A stretch of 64,000 nucleotides of DNA from an uncultured Campylobacterales bacterium (GTDB taxonomy: Bacteria; Campylobacterota; Campylobacteria; Campylobacterales; Arcobacteraceae), in contig CANLWY010000001.1 in assembly GCA_947494995.1 (NCBI GenBank), positions 372,001 through 436,000 of the forward strand, given 5' to 3'. Position numbers and translations under genes: made by a program. The notes beneath the pieces were generated by a model. That model was not told where the DNA came from, made no database searches, and worked only from the letters and a program-made list of their open reading frames with translations. Positions 17,327 through 26,295 of the stretch are shown one piece after another; position 1 is the stretch's first letter; every line of letters begins with the position of its first letter.

Positions 17327-18973
17327 TTATAAATTATCAAGTAAAAGTCTTTCAATACCTTTTAAAGGTTCATTATTCTCTAAAATTGCTTCTAGAAGTT
17401 CATGAATTGTAACATTAATGATTGTTATGTCTCTATTTCCTTTTAGTTTTTGTAAATTTAATTTATAATTAGATTTGGTAACTATAAACATGAAGTTAGT
17501 TACTTGTGAATTTATATTTCGAATTTCTTTCAGAAGTTTTTCTATATGGTCAGTTTTATTGCTATTAATACTAGTTATAAATAATTTTGGTTTTAATGTA
17601 GAAATAAAACCACTTTTTATATCATGGACTACATAAAAAGATCTAGAACCTTTTCTTACTGGAGAACTTTTAACAAAAGGGAATATGTTAATTAACTCTA
17701 ATAGTGTATTATCAAATTCATCATCTGCTAGTGAATTATTATTTATAACTTTTTTAAAACTTGTATGTCTAATCTGTCTTGCAACAATTTCAGTTATAAA
17801 TTCATGTAAAAAAGAAATGTTTTTCCATGAAGAATAAACTTCTTCTTTTGTTAGGTTTCCTTGCTGTATTAATGGTTTCTTTTTAATTTGATTATTTAGT
17901 TTTTTGTAAAAATTTTCTAATGTTAGATTAAGTTTTTTTAAGTCACTCTTCATATTTTCAATATATGAATATTTTAATAATAAATCTAACTTGTTATCTC
18001 TTAATTTTGTTATATAAATCATCAAATTATTTAAAGGAGCATTGATACCACAGCCAATATGTAAATTATAATAAGATAGTATAGTAGCACAAGCATGATA
18101 TATATATTCCTCTATATGCAACTTTATACCTTTTGAACTTTTATTACTTTCCGAAAACTCTATGATTGCTTGAGTATGCTTAAGATATTGCTTATAATTG
18201 TACTCAAGAATGTGATTTGGTGAGTCTTGTTTAATGAACCATGGGTGAGGAGGTTGCGTTACTAGTTCTTCTACTAGAACTACTAAACTATGATAGTGGA
18301 TTCTATACAAATTTAGAGATAATATTGTTTCTTTAATTTCTTCTACCATAGTTCTTTTTTGTGTATTACTTACTACAAGTTCGTCAGATGTAAACTTAAT
18401 GTTATTATCTATTCTTTCAAACACTTCTTCAAGAAGTGTTTCTCTTAAAAATACTGAACTAAGCTTTTCTGTTGAATCATCATTTAAAATAATTTCTAAT
18501 TGTTGTTCTGGATCACCATATCTTCTAACATATTTATCTCCCCAGTTTTCTATTTCTTTTAAAGTGTAATATGATTCATTCATAGAATATATTGAATCAG
18601 CTATTATTTTTCTTATATCATTTGTTGTTAAAATATCAATGAAATCTTTATTTTCTATAATTTCTTTTAAAAAATTTTCTATTATTTCGATACTAACTTT
18701 AATTGGTATCCCAATTTTCCCTAAAGATAAAAGAATTTTTTCAGTACTAAAAGAAGTTTTAGTATTACCTTTCATTGATAAAATTTGATCTGAAAAATTT
18801 TCAGTTATTATTCTATCAGACTTCTCAATTATTTTATTAATACTTTGTAAGGCATCCCTACTAAGCATATTTGAATGTATATCATACAAATGTATATTTG
18901 TGTAGTTATCTCTTCCTACAAAATTATTTGCATTAATACTTTTATTTTCAGTATTATTTGTTTTATTATTCAC
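17327..18973 (-). CDS. Large protein with N-terminal NNFVGRD motif
   Basis: A 548-residue protein I cannot place. It opens with an asparagine-rich segment ending in NANNFVGRDNYTN (residues 15-28). The same HDFVGRD motif ends the small membrane protein encoded immediately upstream. The middle is helical. The C-terminal 120 residues have alternating strands and helices (KPKLFITSINSN, NFMFIVTKSN, DITIINVTIHELLEAI) suggestive of an alpha/beta effector or nuclease-like fold, which is a guess. The start is GTG 18973, directly after the TAA of the upstream gene. It forms a probable operon with the phosphoesterase downstream. Confidence 0.6.
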   Translation of the reverse strand: MNNKTNNTENKSINANNFVGRDNYTNIHLYDIHSNMLSRDALQSINKIIEKSDRIITENFSDQILSMKGNTKTSFSTEKILLSLGKIGIPIKVSIEIIENFLKEIIENKDFIDILTTNDIRKIIADSIYSMNESYYTLKEIENWGDKYVRRYGDPEQQLEIILNDDSTEKLSSVFLRETLLEEVFERIDNNIKFTSDELVVSNTQKRTMVEEIKETILSLNLYRIHYHSLVVLVEELVTQPPHPWFIKQDSPNHILEYNYKQYLKHTQAIIEFSESNKSSKGIKLHIEEYIYHACATILSYYNLHIGCGINAPLNNLMIYITKLRDNKLDLLLKYSYIENMKSDLKKLNLTLENFYKKLNNQIKKKPLIQQGNLTKEEVYSSWKNISFLHEFITEIVARQIRHTSFKKVINNNSLADDEFDNTLLELINIFPFVKSSPVRKGSRSFYVVHDIKSGFISTLKPKLFITSINSNKTDHIEKLLKEIRNINSQVTNFMFIVTKSNYKLNLQKLKGNRDITIINVTIHELLEAILENNEPLKGIERLLLDNL

Positions 18974-19150
18974 TTACTTTTTATCTCTTCCCACAAAATC
19001 ATGTGCTTGAATATCAGTATTTATTGTATTATTATTACCCTCATTAGTAATTTTTTTTATTTTACAAATAAAAAAACCAAAAAATAAGCCAATCATTAAG
19101 CTAATAATACTAGCAATACTTCCAAAGTCTGAGAGTGTTAAAGTTTCCAT
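18974..19150 (-). CDS. Small membrane protein with VGRD tail
   Basis: A 58-residue protein. It has an extracytoplasmic N-terminus, one membrane helix (IASIISLMIGLFFGFFI, about residues 12-28), a basic stop-transfer patch, and a tail ending in IQAHDFVGRDKK. The tail motif recurs at the N-terminus of the next protein (NNFVGRDNY), which suggests the two interact or share a recognition element. The stop TAA touches the GTG start of that gene with no gap. ATAAA before the ATG is a weak ribosome site. Confidence 0.6.
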   Translation of the reverse strand: METLTLSDFGSIASIISLMIGLFFGFFICKIKKITNEGNNNTINTDIQAHDFVGRDKK

Positions 19151-19319
19151 AATTTATCCTTTATTTATGCTGATATTTTAAAATTTGATATAATATAATT
19201 TTATATTCTATTATATCTCTTCTTTATCTTAATTTTTAAATCAATCAAATAATAAAAAATATTGATTATTATATTTTTTTAAGTAAAATCGAAACATATT
19301 TTAAATTCTTGTATTATAT

Positions 19320-20216
19320 ATGGATAATTCAATGGAACTTAATAGTATAAACTCAGTTTGTACTACACCTACAGAACTAATTAAGTCAAATGATTTTCTT
19401 AAATGAATCTCTATTATTTCAACAAAATCAATAGAGTTTGAGGAAGAATATATTATATCACTGTTTATAAAATTACAAAATTGAAACTTTTTAGAAGATA
19501 AAGAGAAGAAAGACTTAAACTCATTTTTAAATAATAAAATGGTATCTCAACTATGACAGGAACTATTGTGTACTCTCAAAAATATTTCAATAAATATAAA
19601 AGCTTTTAAAACCGACGAGCTATTTGATTTTTCAGAATTATTAAATGATATATTTAAGGAAGAATGATTTGTAAAAATAAAATCATGCATATTAGAGGTA
19701 ATAAATTCAACAGAGTGAATTTTAACTGAATATAAATGATTTACGAAAATCTCAATAAATGTTAATAATGAAAAAAAAGAAGTATTTTTAGAAAATGAAA
19801 ACTTAAGAGTAGAAAGTAGGAACTGGATAAAACAAGAGCTTTGATGAGTAAAAGTAAAAATAAATGAAGAATGAGATATTACAGAATATATAGAGTGAGA
19901 ATTTGCATGAGAACAATTGTTTACATGGGATTCTGCTATGAGAGAAGCGAAAAAGCAATGAAAAAGAATACCTAATATAACTGAACTTAAGTCTATTATT
20001 TCTAAAGTTTGAGCAAAAAAATTTATTAAACAATCTCTTGGTTATCGTTATGAAGATTTAAGTGGTTTTTGAAATAGAGAAGCTGAAGTTTATTATTGGG
20101 GATCTTCTTCAGGTATAGAACTTGCAGAATCAATAAGCTTTGATGAAAATTCTGAATTCAGTATTACACATTTTAATAAAGTTTGTGGATTATCTGTTCG
20201 TTGTATAAAAAATTAA
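19320..20216 (+). CDS. Protein with C-terminal lectin/FGE-like domain, readable only with TGA as glycine (298 aa)
   Basis: With TGA as glycine this frame gives 298 residues from ATG 19320 (or ATG 19332) to TAA. About 14 glycines are TGA and five are GGN, while three tryptophans are TGG. The C-terminal third has EGEFAGEQLFTWDSAMREA, KKQGKRIPNITEL, LSGFGNREAEVYYWGSSS and a closing GLSVRCIKN, in which most of the glycines are TGA. This layout matches the FISUMP/DUF1566-like, C-type-lectin-related domains whose proteins end in G-x-S-V-R-C. The N-terminal 170 residues are acidic and unrecognised. A standard-code host would stop at codon 26. Confidence 0.82.
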
Positions 20217-20247
20217 TGAAATATTTATAACTAAATTTAGGTTCTTT

Positions 20248-20275
20248 AAAATAGCAGGATTTAACCTGCTATTTT
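20248..20275. terminator. Bidirectional terminator between convergent genes
   Basis: AAAATAGCAGG and CCTGCTATTTT form a perfect 11 bp stem with a six-base loop, ending in a T run on the plus strand. It serves the TGA-recoded gene on the plus strand and overlaps the stop of the J-domain gene on the minus strand. Confidence 0.85.
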
Positions 20276-20725
20276 TCCTTTTTTCTTATCTTTAAAAGTC
20301 TTACTTCCATACTTAGATTTAATTTCATCCATAGATTTAGGATTAGGATTTTTTGCTTTCATTTCTCCGTAATACCACATCTTCTTTTTACTAGCCCATT
20401 TAAAACCAAGCTCTTTTAATTTATCTTTTATCTCTTTAGTATTTCCACTAACCCAAATCCAAGAACCTACAAGCTCTATGGTAATATCTTCATAATGTAA
20501 AATTTTACTTATAATCTTCTCTAACTCAATATCAATTTTACTATCATTTGAAAAATGTATTTTATGCTCTATAAAATCATTATATACAGCATTTAATATT
20601 TTAAACTCTTCATCACTTCCACCAACATCAGGATGAAGTTTTTTTGCTAATGTTTTATAAACCTTTTTAGCTTCATTTATACCTACTACATCTCTAAACT
20701 CATTTTCTATTTCTAACCTTGTCAT
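20261..20725 (-). CDS. J-domain protein with C-terminal small domain
   Basis: A 154-residue protein. The N-terminal J domain (about residues 1-60) contains the HPD motif in KKLHPDVGGSDEEFK. The C-terminal part has WIWVSGNTKEIKDKLKELGF followed by KWASKKKMWYYGE, a short domain often fused to J domains on plasmids and phages. It would act with the host DnaK. It is the second J-domain protein in the element. Its operon context is monocistronic, with AAAGGA upstream of ATG 20725. Confidence 0.75.
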   Translation of the reverse strand: MTRLEIENEFRDVVGINEAKKVYKTLAKKLHPDVGGSDEEFKILNAVYNDFIEHKIHFSNDSKIDIELEKIISKILHYEDITIELVGSWIWVSGNTKEIKDKLKELGFKWASKKKMWYYGEMKAKNPNPKSMDEIKSKYGSKTFKDKKKGKIAG

Positions 20726-21280
20726 TTCAAATCCTTTAAAAGTTTTTGCCTTTTTTGAAGATTCTGAGGGTTTAACTCTTCTTTTTAAATTTTAAGAAAA
20801 GAGAAACTAAACTCTTTTTCTTTTTTAGGCTTTTGCCTCTTTAGTTAGTTCATCGGGCTTTTTTCAAAGAGAAATGAAATAGCTTTTTGCTTGGTATAAA
20901 ATTAGAATTTGAAGTTGTGAAAATTTAATTTTAAAGTCAGTAAATAAGATATTAAAATGTAGCGACTAAAAAGCCTATTGAACTATTGAGTTTGCAAAAT
21001 CTAACAAAAGATATGTTTAGTGTTTTTTATTCTGTTATGAAATAAAAATTTAAAATAGAAGAGTGTATTTACTCCGTAGGATAGCCCTGATAGTAGTGTA
21101 GTGAAATCTTTGATTTTATTTTAAATGGATAGCAGGTATTAGCTAAAAAGAACTAATGCCTTGTAGTTGTTGGCTCATCCACGACTTACAAATAGCTTGT
21201 AAGCTTTCGCAGTGAGCAAAAGTATATTAATTTAGGGATTTTTTTGTAATATAAATCATGATAAAAAAATGGACTAAATA
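20726..21280. other. Noncoding 555 bp with hairpins, possible structured RNA
   Basis: No convincing reading frame in either genetic code. Short hairpins are visible: AGGC-TTTT-GCCT near 20830, an AGGTATTAG/CTAATGCCT stem near 21135-21162 with one G-U pair, and CTTACAA-ATAGC-TTGTAAG near 21184-21202. Base composition is higher in GC at 21060-21220 than in the surroundings. This could be a small RNA, a leader or an attachment/replication site. I do not recognise it. Confidence 0.3.
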
Positions 21281-21562
21281 ATGAGCATATTTAAATTTAA
21301 TGATAAAGATAGTTGTTATAAAGCTGTTGGTGCTGTATATAAAAAAGCAAAAGAGTATCAATCTCAACCAAAGCCAAAAGGTGTAAAATGTAATTTATTA
21401 ATCTTTGAAATTTATGATAGTAATGATAATATAGTTGAAACAGGAAGTATAAATAGTGAAGAAAAAAGAAAAAACTTTACAAAATTAGTTTATAAAACAG
21501 GAATAGGTTATATAAAAACTTCATATACAGAACATCCAATCCCTTGTTTTATGCTTTCATAG
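21281..21562 (+). CDS. Hypothetical protein (93 aa)
   Basis: A 93-residue protein, basic, without a family I recognise. It opens with MSIFKFNDKDSCYKAVGAVY and ends in YTEHPIPCFMLS. The body has the alternating pattern of a small alpha/beta protein. There is only a weak ribosome site. It converges with the 148-residue gene that ends at 21571. All glycines are GGN, so it reads normally under the standard code. It may be a cargo gene of the mobile element. Confidence 0.4.
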   Translation: MSIFKFNDKDSCYKAVGAVYKKAKEYQSQPKPKGVKCNLLIFEIYDSNDNIVETGSINSEEKRKNFTKLVYKTGIGYIKTSYTEHPIPCFMLS

Positions 21563-21570
21563 GATTTATT

Positions 21571-22017
21571 TTAGATTTTCATTATAAGCCTATAATCAGG
21601 CTCTCTACCTAATTGGTGTTTTAAATCTATATTTTCAAGGATTAATCCTAGTTTTGTGGGAACATAGTCTTCTAAAATAATACTATCATCAAGATCTAAC
21701 GCTTGTTTTGCAATATTTTGTACAGTTGGACTATTTCCAAGTTTTTGATTAAAACTTTTTTTGTCATGTCTTGTTCCATCGTCATTCCAAGACACTTGCT
21801 TTGTTTTTGCATTTATATGTTTATCTTTTGCAATATGCACATGTAATTTTTGAGTATGATTTGTAGGTTTATCAATTCTTATTTTATATCCTTTTTTATT
21901 AGAGTCAACCCACCGACCTTCATTTAATAAAAATGATTTTTTTATTGATTCAATAGGAATATCAATCAACAAATAATTAATTTTTTCTTCAATAAGGAAT
22001 TCTTTAAATCTCCCCAT
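21571..22017 (-). CDS. Hypothetical basic protein with histidine motifs (148 aa)
   Basis: A 148-residue protein. It has GRWVDSNKKGYKIRID near residue 36 and then HTQKLHVHIAKDKHINAKTK near residues 54-73, a histidine-rich patch that could bind metal or nucleic acid. This is followed by VSWNDDGTRHDKKSF. The layout, with a short all-helical C-terminus (IAKQALDL), resembles small toxin-like or DUF6367-type proteins, but I am not certain. The start ATG follows AAGGAT. It diverges from the gene preceding the methyltransferase. Confidence 0.45.
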   Translation of the reverse strand: MGRFKEFLIEEKINYLLIDIPIESIKKSFLLNEGRWVDSNKKGYKIRIDKPTNHTQKLHVHIAKDKHINAKTKQVSWNDDGTRHDKKSFNQKLGNSPTVQNIAKQALDLDDSIILEDYVPTKLGLILENIDLKHQLGREPDYRLIMKI

Positions 22018-22160
22018 AATTATAATCCTTTGTATTTAATTTTAATAGTAGATGTTAGCTTATTTTATAATAAATTTACAAATTTATATTTTTTGTGACG
22101 CGAAATGTGACGTAAAAATTGTAAAATGATTAAATAAAGAATTTTAGGAGATAATTTATA

Positions 22161-22448
22161 ATGACAGATATATCAAAAGTAACAAAATGGCTAAGAGAAA
22201 ATACTGAATTATCTTGGACTAGAACAGATGGAGATAGTCCAGCTACAAAGCAAGATAGCTATTATATAAATAGAAGTGAAGCATATGAGTTTAGAGATTT
22301 AATAATGGATTTTTACTCGGAATGTAATTTGACACATAAAGATACAAACTATGAAATCACATATAAAAAAATTCTTAATTATAGAAAAGGTGATAAAGTA
22401 AAGCGAAAAGAAATGTTAGAGTATCTAATTAGTAGTTCAAAAAAATAA
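22161..22448 (+). CDS. Hypothetical protein upstream of the methyltransferase (95 aa)
   Basis: A 95-residue protein, not recognised. It has TELSWTRTDGDSPATKQDSY near residue 15 and a helical, basic C-terminus (YRKGDKVKRKEMLEYLI). It precedes the DNA methyltransferase by about 125 bases in the same direction and could be an accessory or control protein of that system. It does not show an obvious helix-turn-helix of the C-protein type. A GGAG ribosome site lies upstream of ATG 22161. Confidence 0.45.
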   Translation: MTDISKVTKWLRENTELSWTRTDGDSPATKQDSYYINRSEAYEFRDLIMDFYSECNLTHKDTNYEITYKKILNYRKGDKVKRKEMLEYLISSSKK

Positions 22449-22573
22449 TCACTTCAGTATTATTTGAGAGAAAAGTAATAAAATGTACGATAAAATATTT
22501 CAATATGCAATAATCCTGGACAAATAGTAAAAATTTGGATAAAATATTGTCAAAAAAACAGTATAGGAAAACA

Positions 22574-23755
22574 ATGTATATAGACTTATTTTCAGGATGT
22601 GGAGGTCTTGCTTTAGGATTACATAAAGCAGGATGGCAAGGACTATTTGCTATTGAAAAAAGTAAAGATGCTTTTTCAACAATTAAACATAATCTTTTAA
22701 ATGAAAACTCTAACTTTTTATGGCCTGAATGGTTACCTAAAAAAAATCATGATATTAATAATATTATTGAAGAATATGAAGAAAATTTAAAATCTTTACG
22801 TGGAAAAATTTCTCTTGTTGCAGGAGGGCCACCTTGCCAGGGGTTTTCTATGGCAGGTAGAAGAAAAGAAAAAGATGAACGTAATGAACTTATTGATTCT
22901 TATGTAAAATTCATTGAGTTAGTTCAACCAAAAGTTTTATTCTTTGAAAATGTAAAAGGCTTTACTATAGGTTTTAAAAAAGGAAATAAAAGAGGTCAAG
23001 CTTATTCTAATTATGTATTAAAAAAATTAAAAAAGTTAGGATATAACGTACATGGAGAAATAGTAGACTTTTCTGAATATGGAGTTCCTCAAAAAAGACA
23101 AAGATATATATTAGTTGGAATAAAAGATGGTGAAGCAAATAGTTTTTTTGAATCAATAAAAGAAAATAGAGCTAATTTCTTTAAATCAAAAAAACTTAAT
23201 GACAATACCTCTTTAAGTGAAGCTATCTCTGATTTATTAAAGTCTAATGGAACAAAAGAATCTCCAGATACTAAAAACTTTCAAGCCGGTGTTTACAATA
23301 GTTCATTAAGCTCTTATCAAAGATTAATGAGAGAAGGTAAATACTTAAAAAATAAAATTGCAGATAGTCATAGGTTTGCAAATCATAAAAATGAAACAAT
23401 AGAAAAATTTGATTATATACTTAAAAATGCGAGAGCTAATAAAAATATACCTGATAGTATAAAAGAGAAATATAATCTTAAAAAAAGAACTATAGTTCCT
23501 TTATGTAAAGAGTCTCCAACCCCTACACTAACTACACTCCCTGATGATTATATTCATTATTGTGAACCAAGAATTTTAACAGTAAGAGAATATGCAAGAA
23601 TTCAATCCTTTCCAGATAGTTATGAATTTAAAGGTGGCTATACAACAGGTGGTGAAAGAAGAAAAATTGATGTGCCTAGATATACTCAGATAGGTAATGC
23701 AATACCTCCTCTTTTTGCAGAACAAGCAGGTATTATATTAAAGAGAATGGCTTAA
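22574..23755 (+). CDS. C5-cytosine DNA methyltransferase
   Basis: A 393-residue methyltransferase. Motif I DLFSGCGGLALGL binds AdoMet. Motif IV GGPPCQGFS carries the catalytic cysteine at about residue 88. Motif VI is FFENVKG, motif VIII QKRQRY, and motif X YTQIGNAIPPLFA. A target-recognition region lies between motifs VIII and IX (about 190-310); its sequence target is unknown. I chose ATG 22574 because AGGAAAA precedes it and family members start just before DLFSG; a TTG 39 bases upstream is the alternative. The stop overlaps the next start (TAATG). No restriction enzyme of a known type follows. Confidence 0.92.
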   Translation: MYIDLFSGCGGLALGLHKAGWQGLFAIEKSKDAFSTIKHNLLNENSNFLWPEWLPKKNHDINNIIEEYEENLKSLRGKISLVAGGPPCQGFSMAGRRKEKDERNELIDSYVKFIELVQPKVLFFENVKGFTIGFKKGNKRGQAYSNYVLKKLKKLGYNVHGEIVDFSEYGVPQKRQRYILVGIKDGEANSFFESIKENRANFFKSKKLNDNTSLSEAISDLLKSNGTKESPDTKNFQAGVYNSSLSSYQRLMREGKYLKNKIADSHRFANHKNETIEKFDYILKNARANKNIPDSIKEKYNLKKRTIVPLCKESPTPTLTTLPDDYIHYCEPRILTVREYARIQSFPDSYEFKGGYTTGGERRKIDVPRYTQIGNAIPPLFAEQAGIILKRMA

Positions 23756-26295
23756 TGAAAACTACTCAATGGGAAAATGTATATTTTTTATCGCATGTCA
23801 ACATAAAAAACATTATCGGTAAAGAACTTATTAATGATGATAATGTTGCAGTAATGGAACTTGTAAAAAATTCTTATGATGCAGGTGCTAAAAAAGTAAT
23901 AGTTGAATTTAAAAACTTAATAAGTCAATATAAAAAAGACCATCAACTTATTATATCTGATGATGGAACAGGTATGTCAAAAGATGATATATTACATAAA
24001 TGGCTAAATCTTGCATATTCAATTAAAAGAGTACAAAGTGCACAAAATCAAAGACTCCAAGCAGGGAATAAGGGAATAGGTCGTTTTTCTTGTGACAGGC
24101 TGGGTAAAAAACTGGATATTTATACAAAGCAAAATCAAAAAGCATACCATTTAAATATAAATTGGGAAGACTTTGAAGATGTGCTAGACTATAATATTCA
24201 GATTAATGAAATTCCAATGAAATTAAGAGAGATTTCTGATACTGAAATAAAAGAAGAAACTTCTTATGAAATTGATAAAAGTGGAACAATTATCAAAATA
24301 TCATACTTAAGAGCTAAATGGATTAAGTTCAATGATGAAAGTTTATTTAATGAAGTGTTGAATTATCAAAAATTTGTTTCTCTTAAATCAACCCTTGAAA
24401 AACTTATTAATAAAAGTCAGGTTGAAAGTGACAACTTTAAAATTTTTCTAAAAGTGAAAGAAATAGATGATAAAAAAGAAGAGTCTTATAATAAAAAAAT
24501 AAATGGAGAAATAAAAAATAAGTTTTTTGAGAAACTTGATTTTAATACAACTTATATTCATTCTGCAATTAGTGATGATGGGAAATATATTATTACTAAA
24601 TTAAAAGATAGAGATAAGACTGTCTTTAAAACTATGGAAAAAAATATAGAGTTTCCTGATTTAAAAGGCATCAAAATAATTTTAATGCATTTAAATCCAT
24701 ATGGGAAAGTATATTTTGACAAACAAATGGGAGTTAGAGGTGTAGATTTTGGTTCAGTATATCTATTTATTAATGGATTTAGAATACCACCTTATGGAGA
24801 TATAGATAACGACTCTTTTGGTATAGAAATGAGAAAAGGTCAAGGGCAAAGAAGATATCTAGGTGGAAGAGATATTATTGGTAGAGTAGAAATTGAAGAT
24901 CGAAAGAATCAATTTAAAGTCATATCTAGTAGAGAAGGAATTGTTCAAAACGAAGTTTATAGACAACTTATTCATAAATCAACGAAATCAACTAAAAAGC
25001 AAATCAAGAATAATGGATTTTTTTATAAAACACTAAGGAAACTTGAAAAATATGTTGTTGATGGACTTAAATGGGATAGTGTTTCTAGGGGTTTAACAGA
25101 AACTAAAATTAAAGAAATGATAAATCAAAGATATTGGAAAGAAAGTAAAGAAATTTATCTTATTTCTAGAGAAGAGAAACTTAATAATATAAGTAAAAAA
25201 ATATTTTCAATAATGGGAATAGATTCAAAAAGTATTGTTGATTTATTTATTAATGATAATATATTACCTCATTTAGTAGAGGATAATACACTTCGAACTC
25301 AAAAAAATATAACTCAATTTTTAAGAGAAGTAAGTAGAATTCCAAATTATGCATTAGATGAAAGACTAAAATCAAGTATTCATAAATTAACTAAAAAAAT
25401 CAAAGATGAAAAATTATTGAAAAAAGTTGATTTTGTTTTAAATAATAGTTTGACAGAAATTGATGAGATATTTGATAAAGAAGAAAAATATAATCAATTA
25501 GATAAAAAAATAAAAATTCTTGAAACAGACCAAGAAGATTTAAAAAAAGAATTAGTTGAAAGCCAAAAAGAAACAGAGACATTAAAAAAAGAAAATAAAA
25601 AAATAAATCAACAAGTATCATATCTTAAATCAATTACAACAAAAGAAATTAAAGAATTAGTAGCTTTTCAACATCATATTGGGTTATATGCAAAAACTGC
25701 AAAAAACTTTACATTAGATACAATAGATTTAATTACAGATGGTGATTCTTCGGATGAAGAGTATTTAGAAAATCTTCAAGAAGTAATTCTTGAATTAGAA
25801 AAAATAAAAACAATAAGTAAGTATATAACAAGAGATGACTTTTTATCAACGGCAAAAAAAGTAAAAACTGATTTAGTAGAGTTTACTTTTAATTACGTTA
25901 AATCAATTTATGAAGTAACAACAAATAAAGAGTTTGAAATAGAAATTAATACAAATAATGTTGTACATATTTGTAGTTTTGAACCTATTAAAATAAATAT
26001 TATAATTGATAATCTACTAAATAATTCAAAAAAAGACTCTATCAATGCAAAAAAAGTAAAAATAAACTTTTTAAAAGAAGATGATAATTTACTTATGGAA
26101 TATATAGATGATGGTAATGGGATAGATGATTCAATTGTTGATGAAAATTCAATTTTTGAAATGGGTATAACAACTACAGATGGTTCCGGTCTTGGTTTAT
26201 ATCATATAAAAGAATTATTATCAGAAATTAAATCAGAAATATCAGTAGAAAGGCAAAAAAAGGGCATAAAGTTCCTAATAAGGTTTAAGATATGA
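23755..26295 (+). CDS. Double GHKL ATPase (MORC/histidine-kinase-like)
   Basis: An 846-residue protein with two GHKL-type ATP-binding sites. The N-terminal one has the N box MELVKNSYDAGA at residues 35-44, G1 DDGTGM at 69-74 and G2 GNKGIGRF at 104-111, as in MORC, Hsp90 and MutL relatives. A coiled coil spans about 590-650. The C-terminal one resembles histidine-kinase CA domains: NIIIDNLLNNSKKD, YIDDGNGI and TTDGSGLGLYHIKELL. No clear phosphoacceptor histidine box is seen. The gene overlaps the methyltransferase stop and the next gene start, so the three act together. GHKL ATPases of MORC/MutL type linked to restriction-modification genes are known, but the role here is unproven. Confidence 0.88.
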   Translation: MKTTQWENVYFLSHVNIKNIIGKELINDDNVAVMELVKNSYDAGAKKVIVEFKNLISQYKKDHQLIISDDGTGMSKDDILHKWLNLAYSIKRVQSAQNQRLQAGNKGIGRFSCDRLGKKLDIYTKQNQKAYHLNINWEDFEDVLDYNIQINEIPMKLREISDTEIKEETSYEIDKSGTIIKISYLRAKWIKFNDESLFNEVLNYQKFVSLKSTLEKLINKSQVESDNFKIFLKVKEIDDKKEESYNKKINGEIKNKFFEKLDFNTTYIHSAISDDGKYIITKLKDRDKTVFKTMEKNIEFPDLKGIKIILMHLNPYGKVYFDKQMGVRGVDFGSVYLFINGFRIPPYGDIDNDSFGIEMRKGQGQRRYLGGRDIIGRVEIEDRKNQFKVISSREGIVQNEVYRQLIHKSTKSTKKQIKNNGFFYKTLRKLEKYVVDGLKWDSVSRGLTETKIKEMINQRYWKESKEIYLISREEKLNNISKKIFSIMGIDSKSIVDLFINDNILPHLVEDNTLRTQKNITQFLREVSRIPNYALDERLKSSIHKLTKKIKDEKLLKKVDFVLNNSLTEIDEIFDKEEKYNQLDKKIKILETDQEDLKKELVESQKETETLKKENKKINQQVSYLKSITTKEIKELVAFQHHIGLYAKTAKNFTLDTIDLITDGDSSDEEYLENLQEVILELEKIKTISKYITRDDFLSTAKKVKTDLVEFTFNYVKSIYEVTTNKEFEIEINTNNVVHICSFEPIKINIIIDNLLNNSKKDSINAKKVKINFLKEDDNLLMEYIDDGNGIDDSIVDENSIFEMGITTTDGSGLGLYHIKELLSEIKSEISVERQKKGIKFLIRFKI

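Noticed and set aside
19320-20216. Selenocysteine or programmed readthrough for the in-frame TGA codons
   Set aside because: There are many TGA codons per gene, at glycine-like positions, and no selenocysteine-type context; single recoding events cannot explain 14 to 22 per gene.
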